Assembly: GCA_016702555.1 (NCBI GenBank)
Contig: JADJDV010000007.1
Location: 620,001-684,000 of the forward strand
Source: Burkholderiales bacterium
GTDB taxonomy: Bacteria; Pseudomonadota; Gammaproteobacteria; Burkholderiales; Burkholderiaceae_C
Reading direction: 5' to 3'
DNA length: 64,000 bases
The translations under genes and the position numbers were made by a program. The notes beneath the pieces were generated by a model. It was not told the origin of the DNA. It did not search any database and saw only the letters and a list, made by a program, of their open reading frames with translations. Position 1 is the stretch's first letter, and each line of letters opens with the position of its first letter. Shown one piece after another: positions 29,782-38,834 of this stretch.

Positions 29782-32556
29782 TCAGCGCGCCAGTTCAGTT
29801 GGGACCGGCGCGGCGTGCTGGGGCGAGCCGGACTCCGGCAGCAGCGGAAAGCTGAGGCGGAAGCAGGCCCCGGGCAGCGGCCCATCGACCAGGTCCAGCG
29901 CGCCGCCCATCTTGCCGACGATGATGCGGCTGATGTTCAGGCCCAGGCCGAGACCGCGGCCGGCGCCGGTGGGGGGCTCCAGCCCGTCCTGGTGCCCGCG
30001 CACGAACTTCTCGAAGATGCGGGCGCGGCGCTCGGGCGCGATGCCGGGGCCGTTGTCGGCGATGTCGATGCGGTAGCGGCCATCGGCGATCGACGAGCCG
30101 ACGCGAATCACCGGCTCGGCCGCGCTGTTGTACTTGACCGCATTCGAGATGATGTTGATCAGCACCTGGCACAGGCGGTTGGCGTCGGCGGCGATGCGGC
30201 TGTGCGCCACGCGCGGGCCGGCCTCGATGTGCAGGCCGTGCTGGCGCGCCAGCCCCTCGCACACCTCCAGCGCGTGGTCAAGCACCTGGTCGACGTCGAT
30301 CGGCACGTTGTCCCAGTCGCGCTCGCCGTGCTCGAGCGCGCTGATATCGAGGATCTCGTCGAGCAGCTTGGTCAGCCGCTTGCTCTCTTCATGGATGGTC
30401 GAGGCGAAGCGCTCGCGCTGCGCGTCGCTGAGTTCGCCCTCCTTCAGCAGGATCTCGGAGAACGAGCGGATCGCCGTCATCGGCGTGCGCACCTCGTGGC
30501 TGATCTGCGACAGGAAGTCGTCCTTCTGCTGGTGCAGGTCGCGCAGCAAGGTGTTGGCCAGCTGCAGTTGCTCGGCCGTCAGGCGCAGCTCTTCGGAGGT
30601 CTTCTCCAGTTGCTGCGAGTACTCGATGACCTGCTGCGTCTCGTCGGCGATGGCGACGATCTCCTCCAGCGACATGACCTCGCCGGACACCACCTTGGAC
30701 AGCAGGATGTGCGCCGAGGCGGCACCGATCGAGCCGGCCAGCTCGCGCTCCAGCTGGTCGATGAAGCCGGGCAGCATCTCCGGCGGTGCGGCGTGCAGGC
30801 CGCCGCCGCTGGCGCCGGCGGCGTCGAACAGCTCGCGCGCGCGCTCCCAGCCGAGCACGCGCTCGGCGATGAAGAACAGGTCGCTGGCGGTGGCGGCGCG
30901 CCGCATCAGCGTCGATTCGAGCGCCGCCGGGTGCTTGAAGACGTCGACGAACTGCGTTGCCTGCAGCCGCTCCAGCATGCTTTGCTGCGTCAGCAGCGAG
31001 ACCACGATCAGCAGCGCGGTGTTGACGAACAGGCTCCAGAACACGGAGTGCACCAGCGGGTCGAGCCCGGCCAACCCGAACAAGGCCTGCGGGCGCAGAA
31101 AGCCCAGGTCCCAGGGGCCGGCCTGCATCAGCGCGGCGACGGCGCCGCTGCTGCTCTCGAAGCTGGGCAGGAACAGGGTCCAGGCCCAGATCACCGAGCC
31201 GCTCAGGATGCCGCTGAACGCGCCCTTGAGCGTGGCCTCGCGCCAGTACAGGGCGGCGATCATGGCCGGCAGGAACTGGGCCACGCCGGCAAACGAGATC
31301 AGGCCGATCGGCGCCAGCGCATCAGACCGCGCCGTCAGCGAGAAGTAGATGAAGCCCAGCAGCAGGATGATGCCGATCGCGATGCGCCGGGTCTTCAGCA
31401 GCAGCCGCGCGATGCCCTGGTCGCCGGTCAGTTGCATGGCGCCGGTGTGGCGCAGCACCAGCGGCAGCAGGATGTGGTTGGAGATCATGATCGACAGCGC
31501 GATCGCGGCCACGATGATCATCGAGGTGGCGCTGGAAAAACCACCGATGAAGGCGAACAGCGCCAGGCCGGACTGGCCGCCCGCCATCGGGATGGTCAGC
31601 ACGAACATGTCGGGGTTGGAGCCGGCCGGCAGCGCGGTGAGGCCGTACAGCGCGATCGGCACCGTGAACAGGCTGGCCAGCATCAGGTAGGTGGGAAACG
31701 CCCAGCCGGCGGTGCGCAGGTGGCGCTCGTCGGAATTCTCGACCACGGTGATCTGGAACTGGCGTGGCAGGCACAGCACGGCGGTGGCCGACAGCACCAG
31801 CAGCGCGATCCAGCGGCTGCCGAAGCTGCTTTGCGAGAACACGTCGACACCGGCGTCCTGCGCGCGCTGGTGGATTTCCTCCAGCCCGCCGCCGACGCCG
31901 AACACCACGTAGGCGCCCACCGCCAGCAGGGCCAGCAGCTTGACGATGGCCTCGAAGGCGATGGCGGCGACCACGCCCTGGTGCTGCTCCTTGGCGTCGA
32001 CGTTGCGGGTGCCGAACAGGATGGTGAACAGCGCCATCATGGCGGCGACGCCGAAGGCCAGCTGCATCTCGTCGAGCCCGCCCAGCGGCCGGCCGCTGGC
32101 CGAGTCGGCCGCCGACACCACCTGGATCGAGGTGGTGATGGCCTTGAGCTGCAGCGCGATGTAGGGCGTGACGCTGACGATGGCGATCAGCGTCGCCAGC
32201 ACACCCAGCGGGTTCGATTTTCCGTAGCGCGAGGACAGCAGGTCGGCCACCGAGGTGATGCGCTGGATGCGCCCGATGCGCACCAGCTTGCGCAGCACGA
32301 ACCACCAGCCGACGAAGATCAGCGTCGGCCCCAGGTAGATGGCCAGGAACTCCAGCCCGGAGCGCGCCGCCGTGCCGACGGCGCCGTAGAAGGTCCAGCT
32401 GGTGCAGTAGATCGAGATCGACAGGGTGTAGACGAAGGGCGAGCGCAGCATGCCGCCTTCGCCGCGGCGCGCGCGCGCGTCCGAGATGAAGGCCAGCACG
32501 AACAGCAGGCCGACGTAGGCGATGGCGGCCAGGATGACGAAGTCGGCCGACAGCAT
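29782..32556 (-). CDS. Sodium:solute-symporter-fused sensor histidine kinase (CbrA/CrbS-like)
   Basis: The 924-residue protein has an N-terminal SSSF/SLC5-like membrane half of about 12-13 segments (roughly 1-510; FIYCTSWTFYGAVGTAARSG-like opening and FSSATSMIIVAAIALSIMIS). A linker with coiled-coil potential leads to the kinase core: H-box SHEVRTPMTAI near residue 685, N-box LINIISNAVKYN near 808, G1 IADNGPGIAPE and G2 GAGRGLGLGLNIS. Relatives CbrA and CrbS couple solute sensing, such as histidine or acetate, to phosphorylation. Its start overlaps the stop of the small membrane-protein gene by one base (TGATG). It is the last gene of a four-gene regulatory operon. Confidence 0.93.
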   Translation of the reverse strand: MLSADFVILAAIAYVGLLFVLAFISDARARRGEGGMLRSPFVYTLSISIYCTSWTFYGAVGTAARSGLEFLAIYLGPTLIFVGWWFVLRKLVRIGRIQRITSVADLLSSRYGKSNPLGVLATLIAIVSVTPYIALQLKAITTSIQVVSAADSASGRPLGGLDEMQLAFGVAAMMALFTILFGTRNVDAKEQHQGVVAAIAFEAIVKLLALLAVGAYVVFGVGGGLEEIHQRAQDAGVDVFSQSSFGSRWIALLVLSATAVLCLPRQFQITVVENSDERHLRTAGWAFPTYLMLASLFTVPIALYGLTALPAGSNPDMFVLTIPMAGGQSGLALFAFIGGFSSATSMIIVAAIALSIMISNHILLPLVLRHTGAMQLTGDQGIARLLLKTRRIAIGIILLLGFIYFSLTARSDALAPIGLISFAGVAQFLPAMIAALYWREATLKGAFSGILSGSVIWAWTLFLPSFESSSGAVAALMQAGPWDLGFLRPQALFGLAGLDPLVHSVFWSLFVNTALLIVVSLLTQQSMLERLQATQFVDVFKHPAALESTLMRRAATASDLFFIAERVLGWERARELFDAAGASGGGLHAAPPEMLPGFIDQLERELAGSIGAASAHILLSKVVSGEVMSLEEIVAIADETQQVIEYSQQLEKTSEELRLTAEQLQLANTLLRDLHQQKDDFLSQISHEVRTPMTAIRSFSEILLKEGELSDAQRERFASTIHEESKRLTKLLDEILDISALEHGERDWDNVPIDVDQVLDHALEVCEGLARQHGLHIEAGPRVAHSRIAADANRLCQVLINIISNAVKYNSAAEPVIRVGSSIADGRYRIDIADNGPGIAPERRARIFEKFVRGHQDGLEPPTGAGRGLGLGLNISRIIVGKMGGALDLVDGPLPGACFRLSFPLLPESGSPQHAAPVPTELAR

Positions 32557-32852
32557 CAGGGGCTGTCCTCGGCGGCATCGCCGTGCTCGTCGGTGCCGGC
32601 GGCCGGCATGTAGCGCGACAGCAGCGCGGCGCCGACGATCATCGCCAGCCAGACCGCGAAAAAATACATGGTGCGCAGTGGCACGCCGAACAGAAGATAG
32701 TGGCCGCCGAACAGGGTGAGCAGCGGCGGCACGATCAGCAGGAAGCCGGCCACCGGCAGCATGAAGGCGGCGTGCTCGCGCTTCTTGCCGTCAGCAAGGG
32801 GCGGTTTCCTGCGCGCTGGCGCGTCCTGCGCTGCGTGGGAGTCGTGCGTCAC
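32556..32852 (-). CDS. Small membrane protein upstream of symporter-kinase (2 TM)
   Basis: The 98-residue protein has two hydrophobic segments, AAFMLPVAGFLLIVPPLLTLF and one beginning MYFFAVWLAMIVGAALLSRY. Between them is LFGVPLRT, similar to the small companion subunits of sodium/solute symporters (DUF3311/DUF4212 type). The highly charged tails are likely cytoplasmic. The stop overlaps the kinase start by one base, so it is probably made in step with the symporter-like sensor and may stabilise it. This role is inferred from the companion-subunit pattern. Confidence 0.75.
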   Translation of the reverse strand: MTHDSHAAQDAPARRKPPLADGKKREHAAFMLPVAGFLLIVPPLLTLFGGHYLLFGVPLRTMYFFAVWLAMIVGAALLSRYMPAAGTDEHGDAAEDSP

Positions 32853-32879
32853 GGCGGGGCGGCGAGGGGCCCGCGGCGG

Positions 32880-33266
32880 TCAGGGCTGGGGGCGTGGCCG
32901 CGCGGCGTCCAGCAGCCGCCGTACCGCGCCGACCACGTCGTCGTTGGCGTAGGGCTTGGTCACGAAGCCGTCGGCGCCGAGCTCCTCGACGATCTGGCGG
33001 TCGCGCTGCTGGCCCTTGGCGGTCAGCACCAGCACCGGGATGTCGCGCGTGGCCTGGTCGGCCTTGATCTGCTTGAGCACCTCGAAACCGCTCAGCTTGG
33101 GCAGCATGAGGTCGAGCACGAGCACGCGCGGCGACAGCTGGCGCGCCGCCGCGAGCGCGGCGTCGCCATCGGTGGCGCTGCTGACGGTCCAGCCGGCGCG
33201 GCGCAGAATGAAGTCCAGCGACTCCAGGATGCCGGGCTCGTCTTCCGCTATCAGCACATCGATCAT
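32880..33266 (-). CDS. Single-domain response regulator receiver protein
   Basis: The 128-residue protein is only a CheY-like receiver. The phosphoacceptor Asp 52 is in VLVLDLMLPKLSG, the acidic pocket is Glu 8/Asp 9 (IAEDEPG), Thr 82 is in LTAKG and Lys 104 in VTKPY. No output domain follows; the residues after 120 are a short Pro/Arg tail. It overlaps the XRE-type regulator gene by 4 bases (ATGA), so the two are made together. Related CrbR- or CbrB-type partners carry DNA-binding outputs, so here the phosphorylated receiver must act on another protein, for which the XRE regulator is the obvious candidate. Confidence 0.92.
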   Translation of the reverse strand: MIDVLIAEDEPGILESLDFILRRAGWTVSSATDGDAALAAARQLSPRVLVLDLMLPKLSGFEVLKQIKADQATRDIPVLVLTAKGQQRDRQIVEELGADGFVTKPYANDDVVGAVRRLLDAARPRPQP

Positions 33267-34957
33267 GTCTCCTCCATGGGCGGCCCAGGAATGTCACGCA
33301 CGGTATCACGACTCGCGCCGCCGCGGTGGCGGGCGCCCGCTGGCCGGAAGTCGCGCGGCACCAGCGGCAGGCGCAGGTTGGGCGTCTCGCCGAAGACGTC
33401 CAGCGCCTCTTCCTGCCGGTACTCGCATTCGCGCCGCGTGCACAGGCGGCAGGTCGGCCCCACCGGTACCGCCAGCGCCGGGTCGTCCAGATCCAGGCCC
33501 TGGCCGTACACGGTGCGGTCGGCGTGCAGCAGGTCGCAGGCCAGCATCACGGTGGAATGAAACGGTTGCGCATGGTAGTGCGAGACGACGAGTGGTGTCG
33601 CCCGCGCCAGGAACAGGTAGCGCGCGCCATCCGGAAACTGCACCACCTGACGCAGGATCTGGCCGCCACCCGCGCGCGCCGCCGCGTACACCACCCACAG
33701 GGGACAGGCGTGGCCTGAGCCGGCCAGCGGCAGGCCGGGCAGCGGGAAGTGCTTGGTCAGCCGTCCAGCGGGGTCGGCGCGCAGAAAGCCGAACGGAATG
33801 CCGGGCGCGTCCGGCCGGCGCAGCGTGACCAGCCGGTGCGCGACCTGCTCGAAGCTGGCGGCGTAGGCCTGGCGCAGGCGGTCGATGTCGTGGCGGTGGC
33901 GGCGCGCGTCGTCAACAAAGCGCTGGTAGGGAAAGATGGCGGCGCCGGCGACGTAGGAGGCCAGCGCGCGGTAGGCGATGCGCTGCGCGCTGGGCGTGGT
34001 CAGGCGCTCGTCGCGCACGTGCTCCTCGATGACGTCGCCGTGCACCAGTTCGGCCAGCAGCCGCGTCAGCTGGAACTGGCGCGTGGCGGCGCTGGTCGAG
34101 CTGCGGAACCAGAGCGTGCGCTCGGCGTGGTCGAAGCCGAAGTCGGGCGAGAAGCTCTGGCGCGTCGGCCGCCCAGCGGCGTCGATGTGTACCCGCACCG
34201 CGAAGCGCTGCGCCAGCAGTTGCGTGAGCGTCGCTTCGCTCAAAGGGGCGACGGCGTCGATCTCGGCGCGCAGTGCCTGCGCCACTTGCTCCAGGCGCGG
34301 GAAATGGTTGTTCTCGCCGATGATCAGGTCGTCGACCTCGCGCACCGGCGACAGCGGCGGGCGCGTCTGCATCGACTGGTCGAAATGCGCGATCAGCGCG
34401 CGCGCCAGGTCGGACAGCGTGCGCGCCTCGCGGTCGACGGTGTCGAGAAAGCGGTTGCGCTGCAGCGGGCTCAGGTCGGGCACGCTGCGCAGGATTTCGC
34501 CGCTGGAGCGCATGGCGGTCACGTGGCTGAGGATCTGGTGCAGCAGGCCCGACAGCAGGGGGTCGGACTTCAGCCGGTTGGCGAAGGTCTCCACGCTGGC
34601 GCTGGCGTCGGCATGGGCGCGGTGCAGCTTGTGCAGGGCCTGCGCCAGCGCCGGCAGCCGCGCCACCAGCTCGCGCAGGTGGCCGGGTTCGACGCCCAGG
34701 CCGTCGAGCAGCGGGTCCGACAACAGGTTGTCCAACTCGTCGAGCAGGCGCTGCTCTTTCTCGCCGCTGAGTTCTTCCAGCGCGATGCCAAGCTGGCGCG
34801 CGATGCGCGCCAGCAGCGCGCCGCCGACCGGGCGCTTGTTGGCCTCGATCAGGTTCAGGTAGCTCGGCGAGATGCCGACGGCGCGCGCCAGCTCGGCCTG
34901 CGCGAGTGAGCGCGCCTTGCGCTGGCGGCGCAGCTTGGTGCCGATGGGAGCGTGCAT
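33263..34957 (-). CDS. XRE-family regulator of the short-chain-fatty-acid (ScfR/RamB) type
   Basis: The 564-residue protein opens with a helix-turn-helix (RRQRKARSLAQAELARAVG, then SPSYLNLIEANKRP). The middle part around 300-370 resembles the ImmA/IrrE-associated region of ScfR/RamB proteins (RLLAELVHGDVIEEH). The C-terminal ScfR domain has FGFLRADPAGRLTKHF, CPLWVVYAAARAGGG and a Cys cluster CRLCTRRECEYRQ that may bind metal. Corynebacterial RamB controls acetate and glyoxylate-cycle genes. It heads the four-gene operon and diverges from the ABC transporter at 35155, which it may regulate. Confidence 0.88.
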   Translation of the reverse strand: MHAPIGTKLRRQRKARSLAQAELARAVGISPSYLNLIEANKRPVGGALLARIARQLGIALEELSGEKEQRLLDELDNLLSDPLLDGLGVEPGHLRELVARLPALAQALHKLHRAHADASASVETFANRLKSDPLLSGLLHQILSHVTAMRSSGEILRSVPDLSPLQRNRFLDTVDREARTLSDLARALIAHFDQSMQTRPPLSPVREVDDLIIGENNHFPRLEQVAQALRAEIDAVAPLSEATLTQLLAQRFAVRVHIDAAGRPTRQSFSPDFGFDHAERTLWFRSSTSAATRQFQLTRLLAELVHGDVIEEHVRDERLTTPSAQRIAYRALASYVAGAAIFPYQRFVDDARRHRHDIDRLRQAYAASFEQVAHRLVTLRRPDAPGIPFGFLRADPAGRLTKHFPLPGLPLAGSGHACPLWVVYAAARAGGGQILRQVVQFPDGARYLFLARATPLVVSHYHAQPFHSTVMLACDLLHADRTVYGQGLDLDDPALAVPVGPTCRLCTRRECEYRQEEALDVFGETPNLRLPLVPRDFRPAGARHRGGASRDTVRDIPGPPMEET

Positions 34958-35154
34958 GCGGTGTCAGGCTGCGACGTCGGTGCATGGATGGGAGCGATTC
35001 CCAGTCAATGGATTTACTTGATTTACATCAGAATAGATCAATAGTTTACAGAAAATCCCCCCTTGAATCGAATCGGGATTGACTGGCCCGACCCCGGGAC
35101 CCACAGTCGGAGGCCTGAACATTTGATTACCCGGTGACGGGCTAGGAGACAAAT
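34958..35154. promoter_or_regulatory. Divergent promoter region between scfR-like gene and ABC transporter
   Basis: This 197-base gap is clearly A/T-rich for the window between about 35000 and 35056. It contains GATTTAC at 35011-35017 and again at 35020-35026 (9-base spacing), with a related AGTTTAC at 35043-35049. Such short tandem repeats could be operator half-sites for the XRE-type regulator. An AGGAGAC ribosome-binding site lies just before the plus-strand gene. No exact promoter is assigned. Confidence 0.4.
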
Positions 35155-36507
35155 ATGGCTAACGGAAAGTTTCGGGATCGTCGTTCGATTTTGCGGGCCG
35201 GCACCGCGGGGATCCTGGCCAGCGGCACCGCGCCGTTCTTCTTTGTGCGCGAAGCCTGGGCGCAGAAGAACTTCTGCAACAACCCGACCGGCAGCACCGT
35301 CACCTTCGGCTTCAACGTGCCGCAAACCGGCAGCTACGCCGAGGAGGGCATGGACCAGCTCAAGGGCTACCAACTCGCCGTCAAGCACATCAACGGCGAG
35401 GGCGACGGCGGCCTGCTGAAGACACTCAAGCCGAACTCGCTCAAGGGCAATGGCGTGCTGGGCAAGAAGGTCGCCTTCGTCAGCGGCGACACGCAGACCA
35501 AGACCGACGCCGCGCGCGACGGCGCGCGTCGCATGATCGAGCGCGACAAGGTCATCATGGTGACCGGCAGCGTGACCTCGGGTGAGGCGATCGCGCAGCA
35601 GAGCCTGTGCCAGGAGAAGGGCATCATCTACATGTCCGGCCTGACGCACTCCAACGACACCACCGGCAAGGACAAGCGGCGCTACGGCTTCCGCCACTTC
35701 TTCAACGCCTACCAGTCGGGCGTGGCGATCGCCCCGATCCTGGCCAAGGAATACGGCAAGGACCGCAAGGCCTATCACATCACCGCCGACTACACCTGGG
35801 GCTGGACGCAGGAAGAGTCGATCAAGAAGGCGACCGAGGCGCTGGGCTGGAAGACCGTGGCCACGGTGCGCTCGCCGCTCGGCCTGGGCGACTACTCGCA
35901 GTACCTGACGCCGGTGGCCAACTCGGGCGCCGACGTGCTGATCCTGAACCACTATGGCCACGACATGGTGAACTCGCTGCCGCAGGCGGTGCAGTTCGGG
36001 CTGCGCGACAAGCAGGCCAACGGCAAGCAGTTTCAGATCGTCGTGCCGATGTTCTCGGAGCTGATGGCGCAGGGCGCCGGCAAGGCGGTGCAGGGCATCA
36101 TCGGCACCTCCAACTGGCACTGGGCGCTGCCGGATGAGGCCTCGAAGGTGTTCACCAAGTCCTACGGCGAGGCCTATGGCCAGCCGCCGTCGCAATCGTC
36201 CCACACCGGCTACGTCCAGGCGATCCTGTACGCCGATGCCTGCCAGCGCGCCGGCACCTTCTATCCGCCTGAGGTGATCAAGGCGCTGGAAGGCTTCGAG
36301 TTCGACGGCATGGGCAACGGTCCGACGCTGTACCGCGACAGCGACCACCAGTGCTTCAAGGACGTGCTGGTGGTGCGTGGCAATCCGAAGCCGACCAGCA
36401 AGTTCGACGTGCTGAGCGTGATCGGCAAGGCCACCCGCAAGGAAGTGACCTACGACCCGAAGATCTTCGGTGGCGATCTTGGCCCCTACGAGCCGAACAT
36501 GTGCTGA
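35155..36507 (+). CDS. ABC transporter substrate-binding protein, branched-chain amino acid/amide type
   Basis: The 450-residue protein begins with twin arginines (FRDRRSILRAGTAGILASG), so Tat export is possible, with cleavage near AWAQ. The mature part is a periplasmic binding protein type I: FGFNVPQTGSYAEEGMDQLK, VAFVSGDTQTKTDAARDGAR, DYTWGWTQEESIKKATE. It is longer than E. coli LivK (about 370) and carries the extra FCNNPTGS start seen in a subgroup of proteobacterial proteins. Ligands of the class include branched-chain amino acids, urea, amides and aromatic acids. The full transporter follows downstream. Confidence 0.9.
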   Translation: MANGKFRDRRSILRAGTAGILASGTAPFFFVREAWAQKNFCNNPTGSTVTFGFNVPQTGSYAEEGMDQLKGYQLAVKHINGEGDGGLLKTLKPNSLKGNGVLGKKVAFVSGDTQTKTDAARDGARRMIERDKVIMVTGSVTSGEAIAQQSLCQEKGIIYMSGLTHSNDTTGKDKRRYGFRHFFNAYQSGVAIAPILAKEYGKDRKAYHITADYTWGWTQEESIKKATEALGWKTVATVRSPLGLGDYSQYLTPVANSGADVLILNHYGHDMVNSLPQAVQFGLRDKQANGKQFQIVVPMFSELMAQGAGKAVQGIIGTSNWHWALPDEASKVFTKSYGEAYGQPPSQSSHTGYVQAILYADACQRAGTFYPPEVIKALEGFEFDGMGNGPTLYRDSDHQCFKDVLVVRGNPKPTSKFDVLSVIGKATRKEVTYDPKIFGGDLGPYEPNMC

Positions 36508-36515
36508 TTCGGGGC

Positions 36516-36536
36516 GGGCCGGCGTGACGCCGGCCC
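36516..36536 (+). other. Strong hairpin after the binding-protein gene (mRNA stability or attenuation)
   Basis: GGGCCGGCG-TGA-CGCCGGCCC is a perfect 9-bp stem with a 3-base loop, 9 bases beyond the stop codon. No U-run follows, so it is not a full intrinsic terminator. A structure here would protect the upstream message and let the binding protein be made in excess over the permeases. Confidence 0.7.
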
Positions 36537-36558
36537 GGCAAGAGTGCATGAATGACCG

Positions 36559-36591
36559 CGACCCGACCGCCACCTGCTGGCGGCCGGGTCG
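36559..36591 (+). other. Second hairpin in the same intergenic region
   Basis: The arms at 36559-36572 and 36578-36591 pair over 14 positions with a single mismatch, around the loop CCTGC. Again there is no U-run. Together with the hairpin at 36516 it nearly fills the 123-base gap before livH. Confidence 0.65.
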
Positions 36592-36630
36592 ACGGCGGAT
36601 AAACACAAAACGAGGTGGAGACAAGCGCGC

Positions 36631-37659
36631 ATGAATGCAATCCTCGCGCAGTTGCTGAACGGGCTGGACAAGGGGGGCGCCTACGCGCTGATCGCGCTCG
36701 GGCTGACGCTGGTGTTCGGCACGCTCGGCGTGGTGAACTTCGCGCACGGCGCCTTGTTCATGCTGGGCGCGTTCTGCGCCGTGGCGTTCCGTTACCTGTT
36801 GACGATCGAGATCGTGCACACCGATCCGACCCAGACCACGCCCTGGGGCCAGCCGCTCGAGGTCAAGACCCCGATCGTGCAGGACTGGTTCGGCAGCTGG
36901 GGCGCGGTGCTGGTCGACTATTCGGTGCCGTTGTCGATCCTGCTGGCGATTCCCGTGATGCTGCTGATCGGCGTCGTCATGGAGCGTGGCCTGATCAAGC
37001 ACTTCTACAAGCGCACCCACGCCGAGCAGATTCTGGTGACCTTCGGCCTGGCGATCGTGCTGCAGGAAATCGTCAAGAGCTTCTTCGGCCCCAACCCGAT
37101 CCCGCAGCCGATGCCGCAGGCGCTGCGCGGCGCCGCCGACATCGGCGTCTGGCTGGGCATGGGCCAGGGCGTGCTCACCTATCCGTGGTGGCGGCTGGTC
37201 TATCTGCTGTTCTCGCTGCTGCTGATCGGCATGATCTTCGCCTTCCTGCGCTACACCACCTTCGGGCTGGTGGTGCGCGCCGGCATGAACGACCGGCAGA
37301 CGGTGTCCTTCCTGGGCATCGACATCGATCGCCGCTTCACCATCATGTTTGGCGTGGCCGCCGTGGTGGCGGGCCTGGCCGGCGTGATGTACACGCCGCT
37401 GCTGTCGCCCAACTACACCTTCGGCATGGACTTCCTGGTGCTCAGCTTCGTGGTGGTGGTGGTCGGCGGCATGGGTTCGCTGCCGGGTGCGGTGCTGGCG
37501 GGCTTTCTGCTCGGCATCCTGCAATCGATCGCCTCGATGACCGAGGTGAAATCGCTGATACCGGGCATCGACCAGATCATCATCTACTTCGTCGCCGTGG
37601 TGATCCTGCTGGTGCGGCCGCGCGGCCTGATGGGACGCCGTGGCGTGATGGAGACCTAG
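36631..37659 (+). CDS. Branched-chain-type ABC transporter permease (LivH family)
   Basis: The 342-residue membrane protein starts MNAILAQLLNGLDKGGAYAL and shows about eight segments with ALGLTLVFGTLGVVNFAHGA, FGLAIVLQEIVKSFFGPNP and GMGSLPGAVLAGFLLGILQS. An insertion at about residues 55-90 carries a short polar loop. It forms the channel with the LivM-type subunit that starts 5 bases later. Confidence 0.93.
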   Translation: MNAILAQLLNGLDKGGAYALIALGLTLVFGTLGVVNFAHGALFMLGAFCAVAFRYLLTIEIVHTDPTQTTPWGQPLEVKTPIVQDWFGSWGAVLVDYSVPLSILLAIPVMLLIGVVMERGLIKHFYKRTHAEQILVTFGLAIVLQEIVKSFFGPNPIPQPMPQALRGAADIGVWLGMGQGVLTYPWWRLVYLLFSLLLIGMIFAFLRYTTFGLVVRAGMNDRQTVSFLGIDIDRRFTIMFGVAAVVAGLAGVMYTPLLSPNYTFGMDFLVLSFVVVVVGGMGSLPGAVLAGFLLGILQSIASMTEVKSLIPGIDQIIIYFVAVVILLVRPRGLMGRRGVMET

Positions 37660-37664
37660 ACAAC

Positions 37665-38819
37665 ATGAAGGCCTTGTTCTACCTCGACCGCACCGACACC
37701 ATCAAGCTGGCGATCTTCGCGCTGGTGGTGCTGAGCATGCCGATCTGGCTGGCGCCTTTCGGCGCCGCCTACCCGGGCCTGCTGCAGAAGTTCGTCATCT
37801 ACGCGGTGTTCGCCGTCGGCTTCAACATCCTGTTCGGCCTGACCGGCTACCTCTCGTTCGGCCACGCCGCCTTTCTGGGCATCGGCTCGTACACGGCGGT
37901 CTGGTCGTTCAAGCTGTTCACCATGAACGTGATCCCGGCGGTGCTTTTCTCGGTGCTGGTCGCCGGCGTGTTCGCGGTGGTGATCGGCTACCTGAGCCTG
38001 AAGCGCAGCGGCATCTACTTCGCCATCCTGACGCTGGCCTTCGCGCAGATGTGCTACAGCCTGGCGTATTCGGTGCTGACGCCGATCACGCAGGGCGAGA
38101 CCGGGCTGCTGCTGAGCCGCGACGACCCGCGCATCATCGACATGATGTTCCGCGATCGCCTGGACGGCCTGCCGGTGCCGACGCTGTTCGGCATGGAGAT
38201 GAGCGGCTTCGACGGCTTTTATTTCTGCGCCGTCATCCTGCTGGTCGCCTTCTTCGTGTCGCAGAAGATCTTCGCCTCGCCCTTCGGCATGATGCTGCGC
38301 GGCATCAAGTCGAACCAGACGCGCATGAGCTACACCGGGTTCAACATCCGTCCCTACACGCTGGCGGCCTTCGTGATCTCGGGCATGTACGCCGGCCTGG
38401 CCGGTGGCCTGCTGGCCATCACTGACCCGATCGCCGGCCCTGAGCGCATGCAGTGGACGGCCTCGGGCGAGGTGGTGCTGATGACCATCCTGGGCGGCGT
38501 CGGCACGCTGGTTGGGCCGGTCATCGGCGCCTGGATCATCAAGTACCTGGAGAACATCCTGTCGGCCTTCAACGATCAGGTGCTGAACCGCATCTTCGAC
38601 TTCCTGCCGGATGGCGCGCAGGAGGTGATGGTGACGATTGCCGGCAAATTCGTCGGTGAGGGCTGGCACCTGACGCTGGGCCTGATCTTCGTGCTGGTGG
38701 TGGTGTTCCTGCCGGGCGGCATCGTGGAAGGCGTGCGCCGCATCAGCGCGCGCCTGCGGGGCGGCGGCAACAAATCGCGCAAGGACACCGGCGCCAGCCT
38801 GAGTCCGCGCCCGGCCTGA
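37665..38819 (+). CDS. Branched-chain-type ABC transporter permease (LivM family)
   Basis: The ATG at 37665 gives 384 residues. LivM family features are FAVGFNILFGLTGYLSFGHA, FLGIGSYTAVWSFKLF, and EVVLMTILGGVGTLVGPVIG toward the C-terminus. The tail is Arg/Lys-rich and cytoplasmic. It is 5 bases after LivH and 15 bases before the first ATPase gene. An in-frame start at 36615 is overlap with livH and is not used. Confidence 0.93.
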   Translation: MKALFYLDRTDTIKLAIFALVVLSMPIWLAPFGAAYPGLLQKFVIYAVFAVGFNILFGLTGYLSFGHAAFLGIGSYTAVWSFKLFTMNVIPAVLFSVLVAGVFAVVIGYLSLKRSGIYFAILTLAFAQMCYSLAYSVLTPITQGETGLLLSRDDPRIIDMMFRDRLDGLPVPTLFGMEMSGFDGFYFCAVILLVAFFVSQKIFASPFGMMLRGIKSNQTRMSYTGFNIRPYTLAAFVISGMYAGLAGGLLAITDPIAGPERMQWTASGEVVLMTILGGVGTLVGPVIGAWIIKYLENILSAFNDQVLNRIFDFLPDGAQEVMVTIAGKFVGEGWHLTLGLIFVLVVVFLPGGIVEGVRRISARLRGGGNKSRKDTGASLSPRPA

Positions 38820-38834
38820 GCAGGAGATCGACGC

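Noticed and set aside
29767..32613. 948-codon plus-strand frame opposite the symporter-kinase gene
   Set aside because: Low-complexity Gln/Ala/Gly translation and exact antisense to a gene with all kinase motifs.
35038..37524. 828-codon minus-strand frame opposite the ABC transporter genes
   Set aside because: Antisense of the binding-protein and LivH genes; composition is typical of a shadow.
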